DNA from: Thelonectria olida
Taxonomy: Eukaryota > Ascomycota > Sordariomycetes > Hypocreales > Nectriaceae
NCBI GenBank assembly: GCA_020736575.1
Contig: JAGPYM010000002.1
Span: forward strand, 1,736,001 to 1,800,000
Reading direction: 5' to 3'
DNA length: 64,000 nucleotides
This document shows, one piece after another, positions 47,158-58,526 of this stretch. A program made the position numbers and the translations under genes. Below the pieces are notes generated by a model, which saw nothing but the letters and a program-made list of their open reading frames with translations, had not been told where the DNA came from and ran no database searches. The stretch's first letter is position 1. Every line of letters starts with the position of its first letter.

Positions 47158-50100
47158 GGTGCTGAGACTTGACACGCGGGCACCGTCAGTCTCACGTCTT
47201 GCGTTAAAAGGGTAGTTGTCGACGGGGAGGCGGCAACAAGGGGTGAGTGAGAGAAGAGACAAGTAGGCGAAGGGTGACGAGGATTAGGCAAGACGCAAGC
47301 CGATCGGGGCAGCTGGAGAATCAGCCACGTCTCGGAAGAGGACCGAACCGAAGAAGCAGCTTGGTCGAGAAGCTTGCCAGGATATTGGGATGCTTCAATG
47401 ATGCAGTGGCGTATGAGGCGTGTCCTTGGTTCTTGAGTTGTTGACCGGTTGCGAAGAAGCTGAGAAGACAGACACACTCAGCAGTCAAGCCAATCCTTGG
47501 TTGATTGAAGCGCTTGCAGAGCCTCTTGATTAGGTAAACGAGAAACAAAGCCAAAGGCAGTCCGTCTGGCGCGGTTGATGCAAAGAAATTCGCAGTGTTT
47601 CGAGGCTAAGATGGCCTCGTCTAGGCAACTAGTCAAGGTAGTTCGGCGTGGAGATCCAAGGGTCTGGAAGAGGGCCGGACAGGCTGGCCGTTGCTGCTGG
47701 CGGTGGGCGGTGGGCGGGGACGGGAAGACGGGAAGACGTTGACCGGTTTCGTCCCGTGTATTCTTATGCCTTAGCCCTACGTCTTTGGCTGGCTGAAAGG
47801 ACGTTTTGGCTGAGCTGAGGTTGTCCTCCTGTTGCTGGATGATTGGATAGGTTGCTTGCTCGTTCTTGAGACGGGACGACGTTGCTGCAGGGCTGTCTGA
47901 AGTTGGCACTGGAGCCGAGAGGAGCTTGAGGAAGGAAAAGGGGGTCCGTGCGCATGGCCAATGAGCGGCTGCGGAGAGTGGACTGCCGGGCCTGCAGTAC
48001 TTGGGTACGTACCTAGGTACCAGATGTTCGAGAGAATGGAAACATTTGAGGCAGGGGTGTGGCGGTGGTGGGGGAGGAGGCATGGGAAGAAGGAAGGACG
48101 GACTCGGCATCAGAACCCACCAAACTCGATCAGAGAACAACACTGGCCAGTAACGGCGGGAAAAGATGCTAAATGCAAATCATGTGGGCTCTAGTAATAC
48201 TCCGTAACTTGCGTACGAGCGAAATATCCATATTCGTCCTCGGGGAAGTTGCGCCGGACAAAAACGGCCAACTATATCGAAACCGTGGGGTGAGAAACGG
48301 TTTGGCCTGGGCCTTGAACCCAACGGATGACAAACCCCCTTGCCGAGTGGCTTGCGTACTTTGGACGGAATAATGACCTAATTACGAAGCATTTCACATG
48401 TAACCGGAAATATGGGCTTGCGGGCCCCGTACGCGGTGTACCGTTGGACTGGGTCGGCGTGGTCGTCGAGGTCGTGGTGGCGAGCCAGCCGACAGGATGC
48501 ATCAAAGTGCAACTGGAAGCCCCGTCGATGCGCGGAGCTGGAAGGCCTGGGTACGTACCCGATACATTCGGCAGATGTATTCGCACCTAAGGTACTAGTA
48601 TTTACGTCTTGTCGCAATTGCAAAGTTACATTTTCCTTCCCGCCTCCTTTTCCCGTCCCGTCTTTTCAACAATACACCCCAAAGCCTAATCAACCATGTA
48701 CGTGGCCTGGATACTTTATTTAGCATCTTCTCTCCTCAAAAGGGAGGCGTACCTACAAGGATCGACAGCAAGCCACGGGGTTACAGTTCTCTCTCTTGCT
48801 GCATTCATGCATCTCACCTTGCATGTTTTAACTGTATGTACGAGGCCCAGACGGGAAGATTGGATATGAGATCTGACAAAAAGAAGGGGGAATGGATGGT
48901 CGTTGGCAGCGGCTCCTTTTCTCGATTGCCGGAACCACCAACGACTGGAGAAGATCTCATCTCAACCACCTCGACGGGTCCCATGGCCCACGACACGACC
49001 CACGACCCACGGCCCACGGACCTCTGATCACCCGTTTTCTTTGTTTCCACTTCACTTCATCTCATCTCCATCCCATCGCATCCCATCTTATCACCTCACC
49101 ATACGCAGCCCTCTCCGCCTCTCCCCCCAGCATCCCAGCATGCTTGCTGACCGGTCGCGTCTCTTCATACATACCACTCACAGCCCTTGCATCCCGTTTG
49201 TCATCCCGTTGACTGGTCAATTGCGCAAGCCATTGTTCCCCCATGTCCCCGAATACCATCTCAAAGTCAAACCGCCACCAATGCTTCCTTTGTTACCTCA
49301 AATCCCCCTGCATCCAATCTAACGGCCTAACCTCTCATCGCATCCCCTTTCTCCGCCGTAGCTCGTTTTCAATGCCTCACCGCCATTGAGAGATCCCCAT
49401 TGCTAGCATGCAGAACTCACAACTGATGCCGGCAACGTTGAGAGACTTCTCTCCATCCCAAGAGCTAACTAGACTGCACCGGCCGCATCCACACCCCCTT
49501 CGACTCCTCAAACAAGCAAATATCATCTCCTAACAAGAAAGGAGCCCCATCTCGCTGCCAAAACACGCCCGTCAGCCAACCAAGCTCTTTGCCTAACGTG
49601 TTCCAAAAGAAAAAGCAAGACAGGTCAGCTCCCAAGAAACCACGACGCCAAGTCCAAGGAGAAAACAGACATGATACCGAGCCAAGACAACCCATTCGCA
49701 TCGAACAAAAAGCAAACAACCACACTTCTCAACACACACCTCCAACGCCACACCACCACCACTACCAAACTCAACTTCATCCCGATTCCGCTGCTCTGGC
49801 TGTGTCAAGTCCAAGTCACGGTATCCCGGACCAACTAGTTCTGTGAGGCTTGCGACCAACTGGGAAGCCTGCATCGTGACAACAACATCGTCTTCTTGTC
49901 CAAATGGCCTCGAAAACAAAAAGCAAATACGCATATGTATCCGAAGCATCCACAAACGCCGCTCTCTCCACTACTTCTCCACACCGTTCGACATGCCATC
50001 TCATTACTCGCTCCTCATCCTTCGTCATAGCTTGCCTGGATTCAATTCAAGAGCACCGATGTCGCCCTGTCTCTCCCTCGTATCGGCCCGCCACGAAATC

Positions 50101-51019
50101 ACCTCCGACTTCCCGCCTCTCTGGCACCAACCCTGCCTTGCCAACCGTGCCGGGGCGCCTGTAGCCATGTGAGTCCCGGCCCACCGCCCTGGGATGGGAG
50201 CCAGCTTTCATCTACCGGTCAGTTTGCCAGGCAACCAAGGCAAGTCTCCACGATAGGACTAAAGCCCTCGATCTTCTGTCTTGGCTCTCTTCTCTCACCA
50301 TGGTCAAGATGACGATCTTCCCCCCTCGACTCTCCTCCCCCTTCTCAGCCCGCCCACGCCCATGTCCACGGGACGAAACGACCGACGCCACAACATCAAG
50401 ACCCCCAGTATTCTGCCCCCAATCTCACCCATGCATCTTCTTGTGCACCCTGAGCCTGCCCGACTTTTCATCCCCCCCCTGGCTTCCCAGCCCAGGAGGG
50501 CCAGGACATCCTCATGAAACCCCAGCAACATGCAGGGTCTAGATCTAAGTCACGAACCATTCACATATCACTTTGTTATCCAGAATCGTTGCCTCATGGG
50601 TCTAAGAAAGAAACCCCTGTATTTTCCCTATTACGCCTCCGCCTTAGAACTCAATCTCATTAGTCACCGGGCCTGGGGCCAGTTCCCCGCCCCTCCCACC
50701 GTTCCAGACGCACGAACCAAGACCAAATCAGAGGATCGACCAAGCTTCCAACGACACACCTTGCTTTTCATGACCAGGACACCGGATTAAACACTTTTCA
50801 GACCAGAACGCACTGAAGCATCATGCTCCTTGCAGGTCAACCTTCTTTTGGAAACCAATACCCCCTGGACGCCATCCGTAGGCTCATCCCTGATGTAGCC
50901 CCTATGATCCCAACCAAACCGTGCCATGTACTGAACTTACCAGTAATACATTCTTTCTGCGGCCACACCGTCGCCAGTGTTAGAGCCATGTTTCTTTTCT
51001 TGCATGATTCGTTAGTTGG
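47158..51019. other. 3.9 kb gene-poor region
   Basis: No supportable gene. The phosphatase promoter lies at the left. Extended GTAC-type motif copies occur at 48005-48021 and 48551-48560. The right half is C-rich on the plus strand and gives many short Pro/His-rich frames on both strands (for example 48903-49322 and 49843-50172), none convincing. Confidence 0.5.
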
Positions 51020-52450
51020 CTAATTGGCGATGGATCGGAGAACAAAGAAGCCATCGGGCATTGGTTCGAGGTGCCAAACTCGGGGGCCAGTCTCTGAGAA
51101 GGCCGTCTCCCACTCCTGTCTCAGATCTTCAGGAAGACTCCAGCCGAGCTCATCGTCGCGGAGTCTCATGCGAACCAGGTGTCGGCGCTCCCGGGGCGCC
51201 TGACCATTGACAAAGCCCTCTCGACGGTGCAAAATGGCCATGTTGTTGATGAAGTGCATGTCACCGGGCCGGGTCGAAATTTCGAGCTGGGTAGCCTTGG
51301 CAATGGTCTCAATAGCATCCAAAGCTTCGATCTGGCGTGACGTAACGGCGGGGAGATTCTTGGAACGCGGGTGGACGTCGTTACCCAAGAGCGGCACGCG
51401 GCCGAAGTTAATAATCAGCCGCCCCTCATGGTAAAAGAGTACAGGACGGCACTGAAACTGGGGCCTGGAGTGGTGATTCGCGTTAGAAGATGCCACAGTT
51501 GTTGGTAGAACGGAGTTTCTCGTGGCCTCCACTTACATGGCAAAGGGCCAGTCGGATCGAGCCAGAGTGCGAATGGCATCTGGACGACTAGCCGCCAGAA
51601 CATTGTAGACTGTGTAGGCTGAAGAGATGATGCATTTGCCCCCAGAGGCTGCAGTGTTCCGTGTCAACCAGCTAACGACGTCTCCGGCTTCCTCATTGTG
51701 GAAGGTCCGTAGTAAGGTCAGCAGGCACATTTCAAGATGGAAATGGGGACAGCTGCAGCGACTCACGATGGGAGAAGTGGAGTGGCGGTGGTGGCCAGCT
51801 CTCAGCTTCGACGAGTTGTCTGCAACAATGTGAACTGTCGTCTCGTGTTAGTCTCGTTGTGGCTTGCTGGGGAAACAAAGCCAAGGGGAGGAAGAGGTAC
51901 GAACCCATCATGTTGCCCTTCTTGTCCTGTCGGCCAAGACGGTTCGCGATGTACGATTGGATGCCAAGGTAGAGGATGGAGAGGTCCTCGACAGAGTACT
52001 TCTGTGGATCTAAGCCGCGAATGACGCCAAATCCCTTGCCATTATAGACGTCTCGGCGAATTGTGTCCAGTCGCGGGCCCAGTGTGGGAAGAGGGAAGTT
52101 GTCTTTACAGACAAGATCCCCGTCAAGGCCTAAGGCTGTTTTGGGGTTAGAAATGCGTTAGTCCATGTTGTTCAGGAGCGGCCACAGGGACAGGGAAACA
52201 AACCTTTGAAGTGTCGCAAAGCGTTTTCGGCCTCGTGCCGATCGGTTTCAGTGAGCGAGTGAATGTAATCAGACTCATGGCCCACAAGTTGGGCGCCAGT
52301 CCAGGCCATGGGCACATCGAGGAGGCGAGGGAACCCATCTGGAAGTCCAGCTGGGGCATCTGCCACGCGAACAGCACAACCTGCGGCCGCAAGACCCAGG
52401 TCAAAGACTGGGGTTGGGCCAATGACACCGCCAGAGTTTTGAGCGGCCAT
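51020..52450 (-). CDS. TauD/TfdA-like Fe(II)/2-oxoglutarate dioxygenase with an apparently unspliceable intron
   Basis: Minus-strand exons 52450-52204, 52135-51905, 51834-51537 and 51464-51020 give 406 residues if the 60-nt block 51707-51766 is kept, or 386 if it is removed. The family oxidises a substrate (taurine, sulphonates, betaines or other amino-type compounds) with 2-oxoglutarate and Fe(II). Visible marks are GFGVIRGLDPQKYS in the N-terminal half, HIVADNSSKLRAGHHRHS, the iron motif HNE (FHNEEAGD), ARSDWPFAM joined to PQFQCRPVLF, and the distal His/Arg in LHRREGF. The start ATG at 52450 gives MAAQNSGGVIG. The block 51707-51766 starts GTGAGT, has CTGAC, and ends CTACGG instead of an AG; it sits two residues before the iron motif. 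The substrate cannot be assigned. Confidence 0.85.
51707..51766 (-). other. Intron-like 60-nt block with a degenerate 3' splice site
   Basis: On the minus strand the block starts GTGAGT, contains a CTGAC branch-like site about 13 nt before its end, and ends TACTACGG where an AG would be expected. It is stop-free and a multiple of three, so the reading frame continues through it. Confidence 0.65.
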
Positions 52451-55400
52451 TTTGAAAAGAATGACTTTTGTTGGTGGCTTGAATTAGATAATGGAATTCT
52501 TTCCTTTTCCTGGGGCACGAATCTATCAGCACTAAGACCAGGCTCAAGGACTAACAACGACGCCAAGTTGCCCAAAGAGTAGGGAGATCGAGTATGAGAA
52601 GTTGGGGAAACTCACAGGAGATGAAAGATACTTCTTCGTAATGCTGTAATGTAGCGAACGACCTAGGTCGAGTGGGTGGTAAGGTTGATGAACAGTGACG
52701 AAGATGATGAAGGAGAGTTGAAGTGGGAGAAGACGAGAGTGGGGAGTAGAGGAGCTATAAAAGGGAATCGTAATTGAATTGGAAATGGAAGCCGTGATAT
52801 GGGCTGAACAAGGTAGGTACGAGATCTGGCAGGCGTTGTTGCCGTGGTGGTGGTTGATGGGTGGGGGTTGAGTTCAAAGTAGGAAGGGACGAAGTGGTGG
52901 GTTGGCCCAGTTGAGACTCGGAAGGAGCAAGAAAGGAGGGAAGGAGGGAAGGAGGAGGGCACAAATAGCCTTTTAAGAAAATGGGAAGAAGTGTGAAAAA
53001 AGTAAAGTAAAAGCAAAGAAGGTTACGAGGGAAAGATGAGAGAGAACAAGGGCAAGTGCTAGAGGAGCCATCCCCAGATGCACTTATTATAGTCGCGAGG
53101 GAGATGAGGACGGCTTCGAGCGTCGAGCGAGGGTCGAGGGACAAAGCGACGGCTAGCTGAATGAAGGCCCCCTTTTCCCCCCCCTCTCTCTTCTCTTCTC
53201 TTCTTCCGATGGCTGGAATGGATTCTCTGACTTACCTCGTCACTTACACAGCTCTGGCTTGTTACATCATGGACCGTGGTGAGTGGCAGTCGCAGGTTGC
53301 AGCACGCGGATACCTCTCGACCTGGACGGATGCTTGCTTGAGTGACCTGTCGATACCATGTATCTGGACTAGAGGTATGAAGGGTACACATAAAACAAAC
53401 AGTACGAGATTGCAATCAACGGGAACGAGCATGGCAGCGGCAGCGAACCGGCTGCAGTGGCAAGTGAACAACAAGCCACATCGAGCAACACCAAAAAACA
53501 AGCCAGCAAGACCAAATGAAGGCGTCTCGTACCGGTGGACGATGCACCCCGGGGGGCCGCTGAGATAGTCGCATCCTAGCTACATGGGTTTTCGTGCTGA
53601 GCCAGCCACGGCATGGATGGGAACAAGGGCGAGAACGACAAGGTTTGGACGATGTGTGAGCCAGCCAAAGGACTACCAGCTCGTTACAGGGGGGCAAAAC
53701 GAAAGAGAGGGGAGAGGGAGAGAGAGAGGAAGAGAGACGAGTCTTGGAAAAAGGAAAAAAAACTGCTAGCAAAATAGTAAGCATCATCCCCCCAGGATGG
53801 CGGCGGCGGTCAAAAAGAAAAGACCGAAACAAATTGTACGCATCCGGACTGAGCAGTTGAAAGGGGGCCCGCCGTTTGCTGATCATCCTCTGGCCAAGTC
53901 GAACTCTGATGAGGAGTGAGGAGCCTGGGAGTGAGTGGGTTCTTGTTGTTTGTTGGCTTCACAGTTGGGACAGACTTGGTGGGCATGTCACTAAAACGAC
54001 CCTGTTGTCCAACTCGACGAGACGGGCGTGAATCTAGCGCCGCCCGGGGAAACGTCCGCGCTGTTCTGCATGTTGATGGAGTACAGCTGGTACACACCAA
54101 GGTAGTTACAAGGCACAGGATGTGAGGGAAGGGTATCAAGGTATCTGGAGTCTGCTGCGCGTTATGGCATTGGATTGTTTCTATCTGGAGCTGTGGATGA
54201 GGTGGACACCGCAGGAACCTTTATGGTTCAACTTGGACCCATCACTTCGAGAATGGCTTCCGTGCTCCCGTCCCTCCTCACCCGTCGCCCGTCTCTCAAT
54301 TCCCGCCTCCTGGCGACCTGTCACACCGGCTGTTGCACCAATCTTCCATTCCTCATTTTCTTTCCTCACCGACACTATAAAAACTCAACAGCCAGGCCCG
54401 TCGACAAATGGGCAAATGAGCCGCATGCCGCCGGCCGGATACCGCACACTACCGCTCTTTGCAATATGTCTGTGCTGCTGGCCGGCAACATGGCGTCTCA
54501 GACACAGCATCCGAGTTGGACAAGCTCAACGTATGCAAAATAATAAACTTCAATCTATTACAAAAATAAGCGACCGCGCCGAAAGTGGCGTATGCATCCT
54601 TCGTACTGTACGAAATGCATGGAGAGTGCCCGCTGCCCAACACAAGTAGAGGTACCTCCAACGAGCCGTACCTCTGCTCTTGGTACGTACCTATTCGTCC
54701 TCGTCGCTTCAGGGGTGCAGCAGCCATGGGTATGGAAGGACAAGAACAATTCTTTTTTTCTTTTTTTTCCAATCCCAACTTTTCTTCCTTTCCTCTTCCT
54801 CCCTCGTGCCAGGGGTTCATCCATGTGTGCAACCAAAACCCGTGTAGCACGAGCTGTGTTTGCAACCTCAACAACGACAACAACATTCAACATATCGAAA
54901 AAAACGCTCGGGCCGTCCCCATCGCACCACAGTCTCTGAAATCGATCCGCGCCATCTCAGACACAAACAAACGAGCCTTCGCTTTGCCTGTTGTGGGTTA
55001 CGACCCTCGGAGCACCACGTACCCATCACGGCCGCAAGAGACGGATGCAGTCATTAGTCGGGGACGTGCACCACTGCCTTGGACCAGAGCCGGTTGCCGT
55101 CATCTTATATCTCGGCCAAAAGGCCATTCTTCTTCCCTTCTCGTGTCCCATGTCACTATCCGCCCGAGCTCCACAACTTCTACTCTCCTACCCGCTTCCT
55201 TATCTGCCATCCTATCTGCCTCTTCGTGATGGATGCACTGACTGGGTGGTTCCGCTGCTTGACCTCCCGGATACCTACCAACCCACCTATCTAGCCAACA
55301 GGGTCCTCGAAGCGTCTTCAACTGGCGTCGGCCCTGGAACATTCGTGCATCAGGAACCATGTAGACTGTGGAGTCTTCCTGCGTGGCATCTGCAGAGCAT

Positions 55401-55454
55401 CTCCCGAGTGCCCCGATTTTGAGTACAATGTGGTGATCCAACTTCACTGTCCAA
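52451..55454. other. 3.0 kb intergenic region
   Basis: This includes the TauD upstream region on the left, with a GA-rich tract (53700-53745), and the 3' UTR region of the zinc-cluster regulator on the right. GTAC-type motif copies occur at 52811-52820 and 54650-54693. Plus-strand frames at 54122-54649 and 54585-55229 are mutually overlapping, include residues produced by a poly-T run near 54752-54770, and are not supported. Confidence 0.5.
53700..53745 (+). repeat. GA-rich low-complexity tract
   Basis: A purine stretch dominated by GA, GGA and GAA units lies upstream of the TauD-like gene. Simple repeat. Confidence 0.8.
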
Positions 55455-58400
55455 TCACATCATGGATCGAGGCTGCCAGCCCTCCTCAAACAGCTGGCTG
55501 ATAAAGTAAAAGTCGTCACCATACGCGGTACTATTCCGAAGAACATCCCATAGCTGCGCTGTGTCGTGCAAAATACTACATTAGTGCTGCCCCAGGGACT
55601 CGGTACTGGGGAGGGGACCCTGGCTGGGACTTACTATGCGCGTTAGCGTGCGCCCTAGTGTGGCGGACGAAATGGATCTTCTCCTCATCCAAGCCCGCAA
55701 GGGTTCTCAACTCCTGATCTTTACACCCCTCAGAGAAGGGATAGATGCCCTTGTTGCAGTAGTGGAAATGCGCCAGGAGGATGTTGGCGCCTGTCACCAG
55801 TCAGTTAGCCCCCATCATGGCGATCCACGAGTCACCACCCTCCGTGACTGGTGGGAGTTAGAAGGGAGGGAGCCTTGTCTCACTCACCCAGGAAATACTC
55901 CTTAACCTTCTCCTCTCGGGCGAACCGTCGCTGCGAGCACACGGATCGTTAGCAACCGTTATGACCCGGGACACCATGGCTGGGGCCTGCCATTAAAAGT
56001 GGCTCTCTCCCCAGCCAGATCCTCCGCCAGTTCCCCGTTTCCTTCATTCATTCTCACCTTCATCCCATGCTTCATTGCATACCCCTCGTCATGCCTTATG
56101 ATAAGAGCCGTGTTGTGCAAAAGAATGAACATCACAAGGTATATCACCAGCCATGTGCTCTGCTTGTTCTTTTGTATCATCTTTTGAAGCCTGTCCAGCA
56201 CTTCCCTGCGGAGTCTTGTCTGAATGTGGTGAATCAAGACAAGATCCAGCTGCGCACCCATCACGGGTGGGAGCGGAATCTTGCCTGGGTTCGGGCTTGT
56301 CTCATCTAGAATGTCTGGGGGCATCCCCAAAGTTTCTGACCCCACGATGAAACTCGATCTAGTTGTGAGACGGACGGAAATCCAAAGCATCAACGTCCGA
56401 CCAACCAGGTCGCGAGTTTCAGTGGGCGTGGTAACGTCCATGATCAGCTTCAACGCCCGCTCGTACGTTTGATACAAGAGACCCTGGGGAGAGCCCAGCA
56501 AACCAAAGATGGTCTCACTCATGTTCGTTTTCATGTAATCGTTGTAGGCACCCTTCACATCGTCCAGCTTTACCAGAGCAAAGGGCGGTATCTGAACGGA
56601 CTTCTTCGTCCCGTGGAAGTCCCATGTTCGCTCGAGCTTGTCACCCGATTGGGGAATGAATTGTCGAACCTTGACTTCGACGTGGTTCCTCTTGGAGAGG
56701 CCGTCACCAATGACTATCGTCTTCACGTCGTCTGACGCCCACTGCTGAATCGGATCCGAAATGTTGTTAATCCATCTCCGAGTCCACTCAAAGCCAGGAA
56801 CTTGACCAGGCTTGGAAAGTCGGATATCAGTGATCTTGTACCTGAGACAAGGAAACCGCCCTGCCCTTGAGTTGGACACCTTTTTGCACGTCAAGCATGG
56901 GCCACCGTCCTCCTCCGTGTTATTCTCGCACTATGTCGTATCATGTCAGCATGTCGATGAGATGAGTACTTCACAAAAGAGATGTGCGGAGTTTGTTCAT
57001 CACCCATCAATGATTACTTACGCGAATCCTCTGCATTCTGCATCTGATACAGGAACCGATCTTGCGGGTCTGAGCCGTTTGCTCCCGAAGACTCAAATCC
57101 TTGAACGGCCCACGTTTTCCCCCACGCTGATTGGGCAGGAGGACGTCGAAACTTGCCTCCTGGTCCATCAGAGAGACATCAGCCCAGGCCGCTGGGAGTC
57201 CAGTTTGGGGAACAGGATCATCGAGTGGCTGGTCGGTAGGGGCGAGGTCATACTGATTTAGAGGCACGGGAGCTGTCATGACTTGTTGTGCCATGTCTGG
57301 TGGGACAATGATGCCAACATTGGTGTTGTACGGGATCGCAGACAAATCTTGTTGCACCAAAGGGTCGGAGGCCAAAATAGCTTGGTTGGAAAGCTCCGGC
57401 TCAAGTTTCATTGGTTGGTTCGTATAGTAGTCGGCCGTTGGTAAGCCATCGTGCTGTCCCGAGGTTGCGTCATTGACCATTGGAACCGTTTGAGCCGTCA
57501 GTGTGGGTTGGTCTTGTAAGAGAGGAAAGCCGGTGAGAGGTGGCGAAGTAAGAGTAGGTTGTGCGTAAGCAAAGGAATTTTGCTGTGCAAGACCCAAATT
57601 CTCAGGAACAAATGTTCCTGAAGGTGTTGGCTGCATAGAGGGCGGCTTCTCTGTTGTGTACGGACTGTTTTCGCTCTCAATTGCCGGCGGTGGTCCATTT
57701 GGAATTTGTTGATAGCCTGGAAGGGAATGTTAGTAATCTTGTGCAACTTCAAAAACGGCAGACACTCTTGCAGGAAGAGCAAAGGAATTCCAAGTCACAC
57801 ACCTTCCTGTTGTCGCACTCCAAACCCACAACAAGGACACAAAAGCAAACCCCAGTCGGCTATCCGTCTGGCCAAAGGTGAACTGGGAGACATCATTGAA
57901 GTCGATCCAGGGTCGGCCCAATTTGACGACTGTCCATATTGGCCGTAGTATCGCTGATCGAAGTTGGTTGGCCCAGAAAATTTGTCCAGTGTGTCCTGGG
58001 AGGATGACTCTGTTTCTTCGGCCATTGGAAATGCTCCTTCTACTAGTCTCCGTCTCTTCCGCGACTGTTCTTGTGCGAGACACTCGTGGATTTGAAGACC
58101 AGAGCTGATTCCATAGAATTCAGCAACTTGATTGAGATGATACCGAACTTCAAGAGGTAAGGAATTGAAACCGGCATCCCATGGTTGTGGAACGAATAGT
58201 GATGAGGACGACAACGACTCTCCGACCCCCAGCTGGAGGCGAGGTCTCTTTGTTTTAACGGGATGGTGAGAGTTCTATAGAACAAATTAATTCACCGCAC
58301 ATTCGGGTCGGAAGGAGTGTGAAAGGGGGGGGGGGCTTGGGGGCGAGGTCAAGAAGGTTCTTGACCGGGAGCTATGGGCACGAGAGCTCCGATGGGGCGG

Positions 58401-58526
58401 CGAGAAGAGAAGGCGGGCATGATTGGCAACGGCCGCAGGGGACCACCAAGGGGGACCGACGGGAAGGGGTCAATGATATAACCCATGCAGGTTGCCGCCA
58501 ACCGGGGAGAGTCAATTTCTTACCAT
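55455..58526 (-). CDS. Atypical Zn2Cys6 fungal regulator
   Basis: Seven-exon model on the minus strand: 58526-58524 (ATG only), 58274-57803, 57716-57022, 56930-56058, 55930-55888, 55790-55635 and 55558-55455, giving 781 residues; every junction is in phase. Residues 1-370 are polar and Gln/Pro/Ser-rich, with a basic SRKRRRL stretch, probably an activation or linker region. The Zn cluster is RKIGSCIRCRMQRIRC followed by ENNTEEDGGPC, LTC and a final Cys: Cys381, 384, 391, 402, 405 and 418, with a 12-residue last gap that is longer than usual. A long helical C-terminal half follows, with a very hydrophobic WLVIYLVMFILLHNTALII (about 650-668). It ends TQLWDVLRNSTAYGDDFYFISQ. It probably binds DNA in the nucleus; the target genes are unknown. 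The core exons are secure; the first exon and its 249-nt intron are tentative. Confidence 0.82.

Noticed and set aside
54585..55229. 214-codon plus-strand frame
   Set aside because: Begins at a non-ATG codon, includes Phe runs from a poly-T tract and overlaps other frames; it also lies in the 3' flank of the zinc-cluster gene.
51020..58526. A secondary-metabolite or catabolic gene cluster (TauD plus Zn2Cys6 regulator)
   Set aside because: The two genes are separated by 3 kb without other enzymes or transporters, and the regulator is not a standard cluster type.
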